DNA of 64,000 bases from Kalmanozyma brasiliensis GHG001 (taxonomy: Eukaryota > Basidiomycota > Ustilaginomycetes > Ustilaginales). The stretch's first letter is position 1. Each line of letters begins with the position of its first letter. The notes below the pieces were generated by a model. That model saw only the letters and a list, made by a program, of their open reading frames with translations, made no database searches and had not been told where the DNA came from. Both the position numbers and the translations under genes were made by a program. The stretch is taken from the NCBI RefSeq assembly GCF_000497045.1, contig NW_015961954.1, forward strand, positions 434,001 through 498,000, read 5' to 3'. Below are positions 1-7,476 of this stretch, in pieces.

Positions 1-51
1 TGCTTTCACTCGCCGCAGCTTCACTAGTCATCCACCCGCAGATCACTCAAC

Positions 52-762
52 ATGAACATCGTCGAATCTCTCTTTGGCCGCACCAAGTCGCCGGCCGAGC
101 GTTTGCGGCAGCATCAGCGCACGCTTCAAAAAGCGCAACGTGAGCTCGATCGTGAACGCACAAAGCTCGAACAACAAGAAAAGAAGCTTACGCAGGACAT
201 CAAGAAGTCTGCGCGTGCTGGTCAGATGCCCGCTTGCAAGGTCATGGCCAAAGACCTCGTGCGCACACGTCGACACATCCACAAATTCTACCAGATGAAG
301 ACGCAGCTTCAGGCTGTATCGTTGCGGATTCAGACGTTGCGGAGCAACCAGCAAATGGCCGAGGCGATGAAGGGCGCAACACGGGCGATGGGCACCATGA
401 ACAGGAGCATGAACCTGCCCCAGATTCAAAAGATCATGCGGGATTTCGAGAGGGAGAGCGCAACCATGGATATGAAGGACGAGATGATGGGCGAAGCTGT
501 GGATGAGGCGATGGACGACGAGGACGAAGGAGTGGGAGAGGAGGAGGAGTCGGACAACATCTTGAAGGAGGTGCTCGATGAGATTGGGGTCTCGGTGGGT
601 CAGCAGTTGGGAGAGGCTCCTACAGCTGCACTGTCGGCACCGCAGGCAGCACCACAGCAGCGTGTCGCGATTGGAGAGGGTGCAGGAGGAGGCTTCGGCG
701 GTGGAGGAGGCAAGGATGAGGATGCTCTTCAGGCTCGTCTCGACAATTTGCGAAGGGATTGA
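52..762 (+). CDS. VPS2: ESCRT-III subunit Vps2/Did4 (CHMP2-like)
   Basis: 236-residue single-exon protein. The N-terminus (MNIVESLFGR) and the basic, heptad-rich helical region over about residues 1-140 match the Snf7/Vps2 family; the rest is an acidic linker (runs of D/E near residues 145-170), a Gly-rich stretch and a C-terminal helix DALQARLDNLRRD that has the spacing of a MIT-interacting motif (MIM1: L..RL..L). Vps2 co-polymerises with Vps24 on endosomal membranes and recruits the Vps4 ATPase through the MIM1 to disassemble the polymer during multivesicular-body sorting. Length fits the family (about 220-235). Start chosen because the conserved N-terminus begins exactly at this ATG. The gene starts only 52 nt from the window edge, so its promoter is not visible. 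Confidence 0.93.
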   Translation: MNIVESLFGRTKSPAERLRQHQRTLQKAQRELDRERTKLEQQEKKLTQDIKKSARAGQMPACKVMAKDLVRTRRHIHKFYQMKTQLQAVSLRIQTLRSNQQMAEAMKGATRAMGTMNRSMNLPQIQKIMRDFERESATMDMKDEMMGEAVDEAMDDEDEGVGEEEESDNILKEVLDEIGVSVGQQLGEAPTAALSAPQAAPQQRVAIGEGAGGGFGGGGGKDEDALQARLDNLRRD

Positions 763-1389
763 TGGCGTTGCCCTGCCTGCAGCTATCCCCTCACGCCCAC
801 ACACTAGATTCAGCTTCACTCTGTTCCAATCGCAACGGTCTCATACATTCAACGTCTTCAGCTGTGTATTACACTGGCTGTAAGCCCGCTCGAGGAGGAG
901 GTCACCTGTCTGATGCCTCTAAAGGTGGTGAGCCATCCGAATTTGATGCTCGATGAGGAGCTCGGTCGTGACAACCGGAAAATCGACACGAGCCTTGGAC
1001 ATTTCAGGGTGCAAGACGCACTTGCCAGCCTTTGCATCAAACGCCGTTTCACCTCACACCTCACATCATCCTCCGTCACATACCACCAACTCAGCACCGT
1101 CCGACCGGCATTCCCTCATACGCGCTCGCCAGTGCGCGCATAGCTGCCCGACGCGGACACGCAGCGCAAGACCGACGGGCAGAACTCTGGCCCTGTACCT
1201 GGTCACAGCCGCGACAGAGAGCGCAGCAGGCCACACGAGCCTCGTCAGTGTACCCTCCTCACACAGCAGCGTGCATGCATGGTCGCGATCGAAGCGGTGG
1301 AACTTCGCCGAATCCAAGGCGACCATCCCCTGCACTCATCTCGCTCCACGCCCCGTAGTCTGACGCCTGCCTCCATACCCTCCAACGAG
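763..1389. other. Intergenic, VPS2 to BTN1
   Basis: About 630 bases between two genes on the same strand. It must contain the VPS2 3' end and the BTN1 promoter and leader. It becomes C-rich and pyrimidine-rich toward the BTN1 start. A frame opens at 1279 and runs into BTN1, but the extra 37 residues are not family-like. No RNA gene or repeat was recognised. Confidence 0.6.
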
Positions 1390-2868
1390 ATGGTCGCACC
1401 CTCAACCACACCGCGGGCAGGCCCGAACCATCCTTCCGTCTCGCCCTCCGCCAAACGCACCTCGCTCCGCCTCAACATCGCATTCTTCCTCTTCGGTCTA
1501 CTCAATAACTCGCTCTACGTAGTCATCCTTACCGCTGCGCTCGAGCTGCTTCCCCAGGGCGTGCCGACGGGCCTCGTCAGCTTCGCCAACATCTTCCCTG
1601 CGCTCATCGCCAAAGCGGTCTGGCCATACCTCCTCAAAGGAGAGGTGCGCTATACGAAGCGAGTATGGAGCTGCGCAGCGTTGAGCTTTGTCGGCATGCT
1701 CCTGGTGTCCTTCTTTCCGGCGTTGACGATGCGCTTGTTCGGCATCAGCCTGGCGAGCTTCTCGTCGGGATTGGGCGAGCTGACGTTTTTGCAGCTGAGC
1801 ACGCGGTATGCGCCCAAGCGGAGCGGAGGGAGAAGGAGCGGACTGAGCGAGGTGGAGCTGGCCGGGGCCGGATTGGAGACCAACTTTGCGGGCGATGCAG
1901 TGGGGTGGTTTGCGAGCGGGACTGGAGCAGCGGGGCTTGTGGGAGCGGGAGCGTGGTGGGTCGTGAGGCCACTGGGCGTCCAAACGGGGATGGCGATACT
2001 GAGCGTGCTGCCGGGATTCATGGTGCTTGCATACACCGTGGTGCTCCCCTCCGTCGAGCAGCTACTGGAAGGCGGCGGGAAGGGGGGCGAGTACGTACCC
2101 GTTTCAACAGACGATGATAGAACGTCCCAAGACGACCTCGATGCCGACGCGGACGACTCTACGCCTCTCGTCCATCCCTCTACGCCAGATCCCGCCACAA
2201 TCCGCCTCAGCTTCGCCGAAAAGATGTCTCTCTTACGCCCAATGCTCCTCCCTTACATCCTGCCGCTCGTCACGGTCTACTTTGCCGAATACACCATCAA
2301 CCAAGGCGTCGCACCAACGCTCATATACCCACTCCCTACACCATCCAACCACCCTTTGCTCGCGCACATCATCCGCAAGCTGACCGACTACTATCCGCTG
2401 TATCAGCTGGTCTATCAGACATTCGTGTTCCTCTCGCGGTCGTCGATATCGATCTTCCACCTACCGGCTATCCCACGGTCGCTCCTGTGGCTACCTGCGA
2501 TCCTTCAAACCTCCCTACTAGCGATTCTCACCACCGAGAGTCTGTACGCATGGTTTCGCACGAGCATAGTCAGCCCCTTGGTCATCGTTCTGATCTGCAT
2601 CGAGGGTCTCGCCGGCGGTGCAGCCTACGTCTCTGTATTTTACAGCATCGGCGTCGATGCTCATCCCCATCCCCCGTCGGGGGCAGAGGACGAGGACGAG
2701 ACGTATAGACTAGCCAAAAAGGCACAGGAGCACGAGTTTCGCATTGGCTGCGTAGGCTTCGGCGACAGTCTGGGCATCCTAGCCGCAAGCATCATCAGTA
2801 TGCCCCTGCAGGTGTCGCTCTGCAACGCACAGGTGCGTTCTGGCAGAGAACTGTGTAAGCAGGCGTAG
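1390..2868 (+). CDS. BTN1: CLN3/battenin family vacuolar (lysosomal) membrane protein
   Basis: 492 residues from the ATG at 1390; the same frame opens at an upstream ATG (1279), but those 37 residues lack conservation-like character. The first membrane block (residues about 24-130: NIAFFLFGLLNN, then LLPQGVPTGLVSFANIFPALIAK split over successive segments) and the FSSGLGELTFLQLSTRY stretch are diagnostic of CLN3/Btn1. Around ten hydrophobic segments are visible, interrupted by an acidic cytosolic loop near residues 225-275. The C-terminus (LGILAASIISMPL, then LCNAQVRSGRELC) is the other conserved block. Btn1 sits in the vacuole membrane and affects vacuolar pH and basic amino-acid transport in yeasts; the human orthologue is mutated in Batten disease. 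Exact transport substrate cannot be read from sequence. No intron needed. Confidence 0.92.
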   Translation: MVAPSTTPRAGPNHPSVSPSAKRTSLRLNIAFFLFGLLNNSLYVVILTAALELLPQGVPTGLVSFANIFPALIAKAVWPYLLKGEVRYTKRVWSCAALSFVGMLLVSFFPALTMRLFGISLASFSSGLGELTFLQLSTRYAPKRSGGRRSGLSEVELAGAGLETNFAGDAVGWFASGTGAAGLVGAGAWWVVRPLGVQTGMAILSVLPGFMVLAYTVVLPSVEQLLEGGGKGGEYVPVSTDDDRTSQDDLDADADDSTPLVHPSTPDPATIRLSFAEKMSLLRPMLLPYILPLVTVYFAEYTINQGVAPTLIYPLPTPSNHPLLAHIIRKLTDYYPLYQLVYQTFVFLSRSSISIFHLPAIPRSLLWLPAILQTSLLAILTTESLYAWFRTSIVSPLVIVLICIEGLAGGAAYVSVFYSIGVDAHPHPPSGAEDEDETYRLAKKAQEHEFRIGCVGFGDSLGILAASIISMPLQVSLCNAQVRSGRELCKQA

Positions 2869-2985
2869 CTTTGACTCTCATCAATGGTAACATAGACATC
2901 GAATTGCGGGGTCGAGAAGGTGTGTGTGGCAAGATCGTCGGAAGAGACAGTCGGTAACAGCCATTTGTTGAGGATCGAGGCACTG

Positions 2986-3002
2986 TATATATGTGCATGC
3001 AA
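2986..3002 (+). promoter_or_regulatory. TATA/GCAA block upstream of tRNA-Trp
   Basis: TATATATG followed by TGCAA, the last A lying 20 nt before the mature tRNA 5' end. The same TATA then GCAA order and distance occurs at the four other tRNA genes here, which suggests a TFIIIB/TBP binding site. Inferred function, directly seen sequence. Confidence 0.5.
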
Positions 3003-3022
3003 ATGGTGGCATGACGCGCTGT

Positions 3023-3114
3023 GGACCCATAGCTCAGCGGTAGAGCGTCGGCTTCCAGTCGCTCTATGTTCAGGAAAATTCCGAAGGTCATCCGTTCAAA
3101 TCGGGTTGGGTTCA
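3023..3114 (+). tRNA. tRNA-Trp (CCA), with intron
   Basis: Cloverleaf read by hand. Acceptor GGACCCA (3023-3029) pairs with TGGGTTC (3107-3113) with one G-T; D stem GCTC/GAGC (3032-3035, 3043-3046); T arm ATCCG-TTCAAAT-CGGGT (3090-3106). Anticodon stem TCGGC (3048-3052) pairs with TCCGA (3080-3084) except for a C.T at the loop-proximal position. Loop TTCCAG gives anticodon CCA at 3055-3057. A 20-nt intron lies after position 37 at about 3059-3078; it contains GGAA that can pair with TTCC of the loop. The overall pattern (GCG, TC..., AGGTC, TTCAAAT) resembles eukaryotic tRNA-Trp. If the anticodon stem is shifted by one base the anticodon would read TCC (Gly), which is less likely because position 26 is then lost. 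A T5 Pol III terminator follows. Confidence 0.78.
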
Positions 3115-3117
3115 TAC

Positions 3118-3122
3118 TTTTT
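3118..3122 (+). terminator. Pol III T-run after tRNA-Trp
   Basis: Five T residues four bases after the discriminator base, the expected Pol III stop. Confidence 0.7.
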
Positions 3123-3288
3123 GCATTTCTTTTCCCTTCGTCGTTCTTGCTCTTCGTCCACCTCCCTCTGTCTAAGCCACGATCTCGGTCACTCTGCAAC
3201 GCCGGGCTGTGGTTATACAATGCTTAAGTTTGATAATGCTCTGAAAGCGCGTGGTGCGGCTTCGATTTTCATACAAGTGGGAAGGCGT

Positions 3289-6200
3289 CTAAACAAATTG
3301 ACTCTTGCGCATGAGGTTGCGACGCACGCGACGCTTCTCCGAGCCGAGCTGGATGATGCTTGCGCTGCCGTTGGCAGCGGCGTGCTTGCCCTTGTGACGA
3401 GACGAGACGTTGCCGGAGTGAGGCCATTCAAGATAAGGCACTTTGTTGCGAGGCATGCCTGCGAGAAGCTGCTGCCCTGCGGTCACCTCGTCACCGTTGC
3501 TGGCTGCGCCGTTGGAGGAGGAGGTGGCGTCGTGGATCGCAGGTGGCACGTCGAGCCTGCTCTCCCGCGCCTCTTGGATGGTTTCGTAGTCGAGCGAGGC
3601 CCAGACAGGCAAGTCGAGTGCGCCTTTGACGAGCCCGATGCTGGCGCCGGTGGACGACTGAAGTTCCTGCAGGTACGCCGGATCCAGTGGAGTCAGAAGA
3701 TGGATCTGACCAGAAGCGGGATCGATCGAGCGGACGATACCGAGACCAATACAGCGCTTCGTGAGCGGACGACCCGACTCGGAGAGATGAGCAGCTCGCT
3801 CGAAAGCTTGTCTCCACACGTCAGTGGTCCCGCCTTGCTCTCCACTTTCCAGATCTTCTTCCAGATCCTGTCGCGCATTGCTGCTGTCCGTGACGACAAT
3901 GGCGACGATCGACGAGTCGAGAGCCATGAGCTTGTGGCTGTCTGGCACCGACGATCCAAACGTCAGAACTCGGATACCTGCCTTGAGTCCCTGCTCAACA
4001 TCGATGACCAGGGGAGGACGGTGCACTAGCGGCTCGCGGAAGTCCCAAGCACCTTGAACCCCGAAGCCATTTGTAGGACCAGCAGGGGCTAGCTGCGTTG
4101 CGTACAGGTAGCTCATTATGTTGAGCAATCGAGACTCGGCGGCGGCCAGCTTCGATCCGACTTCGGTGATGTAGCGAGGGGGATCAGAGCCTCCGTCACC
4201 TGGTCCATTCTTGTCGTCGGCCGCCCTTGAAGCGCCGTTCTGCGATTCGCGATGCTTGAAGCTGCCGTTGCTGTCTCGCTGCGGCCCGAATGCACCCTGC
4301 ACGTACTCCAACTGCGACACGCTCTCCAGAGTGATGATCTCTGGCCCGGAGCCGAGGATGGCGCCTTCTGCATCGAGCCAAGGCTGCCCACGAGTTGGTG
4401 GAGGAACGGCATCGGACGCGCCTCGAGGAATGACGTCAAAGATGTGGGTGGGTCGCAGCACAGGCTCGAGGCGTGCAGCCAGATCGGCGCCCAGACCCTT
4501 GACCCAGCCTTGCGTGTTGACAATGAGTGGAACTCGGTGCGGATCGTTGCTCGCGTGAGACTGTCCTGGCTGGACATGCTCGCGGAAATACTCGACCAAG
4601 TCGTGCACAGCAGCGACGTAGCTTTCCGGGTCATCTCGAGGAGAGACGTCGCCAATGAAGTGTGCGCGAAGTGGCACACGTGGCTGGCACCAGCCAGGGC
4701 CAACATTGATGCAGCTGTGAGGGACGTTGGACCCGACCATGCGCGGCACCGCCTCTAACCCATTTGATTCGGGTCCATTCTCGGTGGCATGGTCGGCGCC
4801 ATCGCTTTCCTTCTCTTCCGCGGCCTCGCCTTGAACATTGTCGTCGAGACTGAAGACATGCAGCGCCACGATACCTGGTGGTCCGAAGTCGCTCTGACCC
4901 ACATCGAGCTCGAGATAGGCTACTTTCCCTCCCACGACCGTGCCCATGGACAGCAATCGCTCGAGGGCCATCCGGCTGAAAGTACTCTTTCCAACCTTCT
5001 TATTGCCGCGAATGAGGGCAACGACGGACTCCTCCTGCGGATGCTGTGCTGCTGACAGTGCCGATGCTGACAGGCTGTGCAGGGCGAGCTGCCATTTGTG
5101 AGGGATGTATGTGGCGGTGAGACCGGCAGTGGAGAAGGCGCCGTTACCTGCGAGGCTCTTCTGCCTCTGTACGAGCTCGTCGACTGGCGGTGCGAGCAAC
5201 ACCTTGATCGTGGCGAGCTGATGAACGTCATTGTTGAGCACGAGGCTAGGCGATGCGGAAAAGGGCGTGGCGAGACCTCCGATGGGACAGGCTCCACCGA
5301 GTGCTGTGATAGGGGAAGAGAGAGGCGTCACTTTGACGATGCTGTCGAATACGCTGTCGAAAATGCTATCCACGCCAGAGTCGCTGTCGACACTAGCAGT
5401 ACTCTGCGAGACACCAAGAGCTGCACTCTGCCCAGTGTACTGCGCTGCCGAGATCGATTTGAGGATCGGAAGCGGGTTGCTGATGGGAGCGAACACGTCA
5501 GCAGCTTTGATTCCTGTCGCGTTGGAGGACAAGACTGCACCGCCCATCTGAACACAGCCGTGCAGAACCTCTACATGACCAATGCCAAGAAAGACGAGGG
5601 TCTCGCCGTGTCGCAGGCCGAAATAGAGCGCTTCTTTCCCCCGTTTGCGCTTATTCTCGACAACGTGGATGTTCTTCCCTTCTCCCTCGAGCACAGGGGA
5701 GAACTTAGAGTAGGGCACGGCATCCAAAAGTGCTTCGCGAGTGAGCGCGGGAGTGGTTGCCGCGATCTCGTCCAAGCTTGCGTGCTGCTCTTGGTCAACT
5801 TGCTCCTCCTCTTCATCTTCGTCAAAGTCGAGAACAATCTTCCGCGCGTTCTTCTCGGGTCTTTTGCCGTTTTGCGTCGGGGAACGGTGACTCCTATCGA
5901 AGGCAATTGCCCTGCGCTTTGGTGTGCTGGGGGCACTAGCTCTGTCTTCGGCGGCGTCTTCACCTTCAGAAGAGTTCTCCGAGTCCGGATTCTCGATTCC
6001 TGCGGCCTCGTCCTGATCTCCATCTTCGACGCTGACTGCTGCGTCCGACCCGTCGTCATCATCGTCTCCAAAAGCGAGGAAGCCCGTGGCTTCGTCCTCG
6101 ATAGGCATAGCTGACGGACCGACGTGCGTCTTGCCTTGCTGTTTTGCCACCTTGGCGAAGTAGCGCTTGGCATCCCTGACGCGAATCGAGTCCTCACTGA

Positions 6201-7104
6201 GGACCTTTTTCTTTGATTCCGTGCTGGTTGCATGTGAGTCCTTGGCTTTAGCTTTGCTCTTCACCGAAGTTGCGGAAGCAGCTTGCTTGGCGGACGTCTT
6301 GCTTGCTGACGCCTTCTTTGGTGGCGTTTTGACTGCAGGCGCTTCCTCGGCTGCCTTGGGCTTCGCTGGTGTGCGCTTTGACCTTGAGGACGATCCGGCT
6401 TGGGCTGCAGCACTTGAGCGCGACTTGAGCGGAGTGCGAGTCTCCGGCACTTGCTTGGCACGCTTCGCCGCTGTCGGCTGTTCTGCCTCTGATGCTTCGT
6501 CTCCTCGCAGACCGAACTCCGCCAAGATCGCTCGAACGTCTCGGTCCAAGTCCGAGTCGTCATCGCTATCGTCCATGTATGCACTCTGCTGGGCTTCGTC
6601 TCTGTTGCTGATACCTGATGTGCTCTTTGTTTTGCCGATGCGGACCGCGCTCTGAGGTGTCTTACTCGGCTTTCCCGCTCTTGACGTCGCAGGGCGGGGT
6701 GTGCTTGGACCAGCGCTGGCCACCGTTGAGTTCCTGCGTGGTCTAGATGCAGCGATGGACGCTGGATCTGGCACGGTCGCTCCAGAGGATCGGCGTGATC
6801 TCTTCAAAGAGGTGGAGGCCTGTTCGGCAGACGAACGAATGCTGGCCTGGAACGAGGCGTCTTGCGATGATGTTGGCAACGGAATCTCGACGGAGACTTC
6901 TTGCACTTCGTCTTCTGACGGAGGTGGCTCGTGACGTGAGCTCGAACGACGCGACGAACGAGACGTTGATGCCCCGCTGGGGATCTCTGCATAGGTTGCC
7001 TCCGCTTGCGCTTGCTCGCGAGCCTTGCGAGCTGCCAATGCGCTCATTGGAGCGTCAGGGGGAGAGGCTAAGGCGGCGGATGCCCTCTTCTTCCTAGGCG
7101 CCAT
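3289..7104 (-). CDS. GRC3: Polynucleotide 5'-hydroxyl kinase Grc3/Nol9
   Basis: 1271 residues from the ATG at 7104 (MAPRKKRAS); the frame also opens at 7158. The centre carries a P-loop GNKKVGKS (residues 700-707) followed by LELDVGQSDFGPPG, the hallmark of the Clp1/Grc3 kinase family; downstream blocks (NTQGWVKGLG, then IGLGIVRSID) match the Grc3/Nol9 C-terminal region. Grc3 works with the nuclease Las1 to cut and phosphorylate ITS2 during 27S pre-rRNA processing in the nucleolus and also affects Pol I termination. The first 480 or so residues are a Ser/Ala/Lys and acidic, probably disordered extension that makes this protein about twice the length of the yeast one (about 630). Divergent from GCD6 across about 370 bases; its stop lies 175 bases after the tRNA-Trp gene. 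Confidence 0.93.
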   Translation of the reverse strand: MAPRKKRASAALASPPDAPMSALAARKAREQAQAEATYAEIPSGASTSRSSRRSSSRHEPPPSEDEVQEVSVEIPLPTSSQDASFQASIRSSAEQASTSLKRSRRSSGATVPDPASIAASRPRRNSTVASAGPSTPRPATSRAGKPSKTPQSAVRIGKTKSTSGISNRDEAQQSAYMDDSDDDSDLDRDVRAILAEFGLRGDEASEAEQPTAAKRAKQVPETRTPLKSRSSAAAQAGSSSRSKRTPAKPKAAEEAPAVKTPPKKASASKTSAKQAASATSVKSKAKAKDSHATSTESKKKVLSEDSIRVRDAKRYFAKVAKQQGKTHVGPSAMPIEDEATGFLAFGDDDDDGSDAAVSVEDGDQDEAAGIENPDSENSSEGEDAAEDRASAPSTPKRRAIAFDRSHRSPTQNGKRPEKNARKIVLDFDEDEEEEQVDQEQHASLDEIAATTPALTREALLDAVPYSKFSPVLEGEGKNIHVVENKRKRGKEALYFGLRHGETLVFLGIGHVEVLHGCVQMGGAVLSSNATGIKAADVFAPISNPLPILKSISAAQYTGQSAALGVSQSTASVDSDSGVDSIFDSVFDSIVKVTPLSSPITALGGACPIGGLATPFSASPSLVLNNDVHQLATIKVLLAPPVDELVQRQKSLAGNGAFSTAGLTATYIPHKWQLALHSLSASALSAAQHPQEESVVALIRGNKKVGKSTFSRMALERLLSMGTVVGGKVAYLELDVGQSDFGPPGIVALHVFSLDDNVQGEAAEEKESDGADHATENGPESNGLEAVPRMVGSNVPHSCINVGPGWCQPRVPLRAHFIGDVSPRDDPESYVAAVHDLVEYFREHVQPGQSHASNDPHRVPLIVNTQGWVKGLGADLAARLEPVLRPTHIFDVIPRGASDAVPPPTRGQPWLDAEGAILGSGPEIITLESVSQLEYVQGAFGPQRDSNGSFKHRESQNGASRAADDKNGPGDGGSDPPRYITEVGSKLAAAESRLLNIMSYLYATQLAPAGPTNGFGVQGAWDFREPLVHRPPLVIDVEQGLKAGIRVLTFGSSVPDSHKLMALDSSIVAIVVTDSSNARQDLEEDLESGEQGGTTDVWRQAFERAAHLSESGRPLTKRCIGLGIVRSIDPASGQIHLLTPLDPAYLQELQSSTGASIGLVKGALDLPVWASLDYETIQEARESRLDVPPAIHDATSSSNGAASNGDEVTAGQQLLAGMPRNKVPYLEWPHSGNVSSRHKGKHAAANGSASIIQLGSEKRRVRRNLMRKSQFV

Positions 7105-7476
7105 GCTGATCACGCCTCGAGCTGGAGACGGTTTGCGATCTGTTCGATCTGAAGTCAATCTGCTTGTGTATGCTTGGGATGATACGGTAGAGAGGGAAGA
7201 AGGTCCGCAGACAAGGTTTGCTCTGACAATGAAAGCTTTTGCTTTGGCGGAGAAGGATGTTGGCCTGTGCCGCCGTTTCTTCTGACTTGAAAAGGCTCAG
7301 TTTTGGGTGCGCAAAGGGTCCAATTTGGCTCATTTCTTCTGAAAAAAAGTTTCCTTGCAGAAGAGCTTTGTGGAGCAGAAGAGGAGGGCAAATCACGTGT
7401 GGTCTGTGTGTGACTTCTCGTTCCTTTCATCGTCATCACCACCGATCACTCCCGCCCGCTTCTCAGCTCTCACAGC
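7105..7476. promoter_or_regulatory. Divergent promoter, GRC3 / GCD6
   Basis: 372 bases separate the two start codons, so both promoters must lie here. It contains GAAAAAAAGTTT near 7340, similar to the AAAAAAGTT elements in the MDN1/RPA12 divergent promoter, and a pyrimidine-rich run just before the GCD6 ATG. No TATA box stands out. Confidence 0.55.

Noticed and set aside
2920..4029. 369-codon plus-strand ORF running through tRNA-Trp
   Set aside because: Shadow frame antisense to the GRC3 C-terminus and crossing a tRNA gene.
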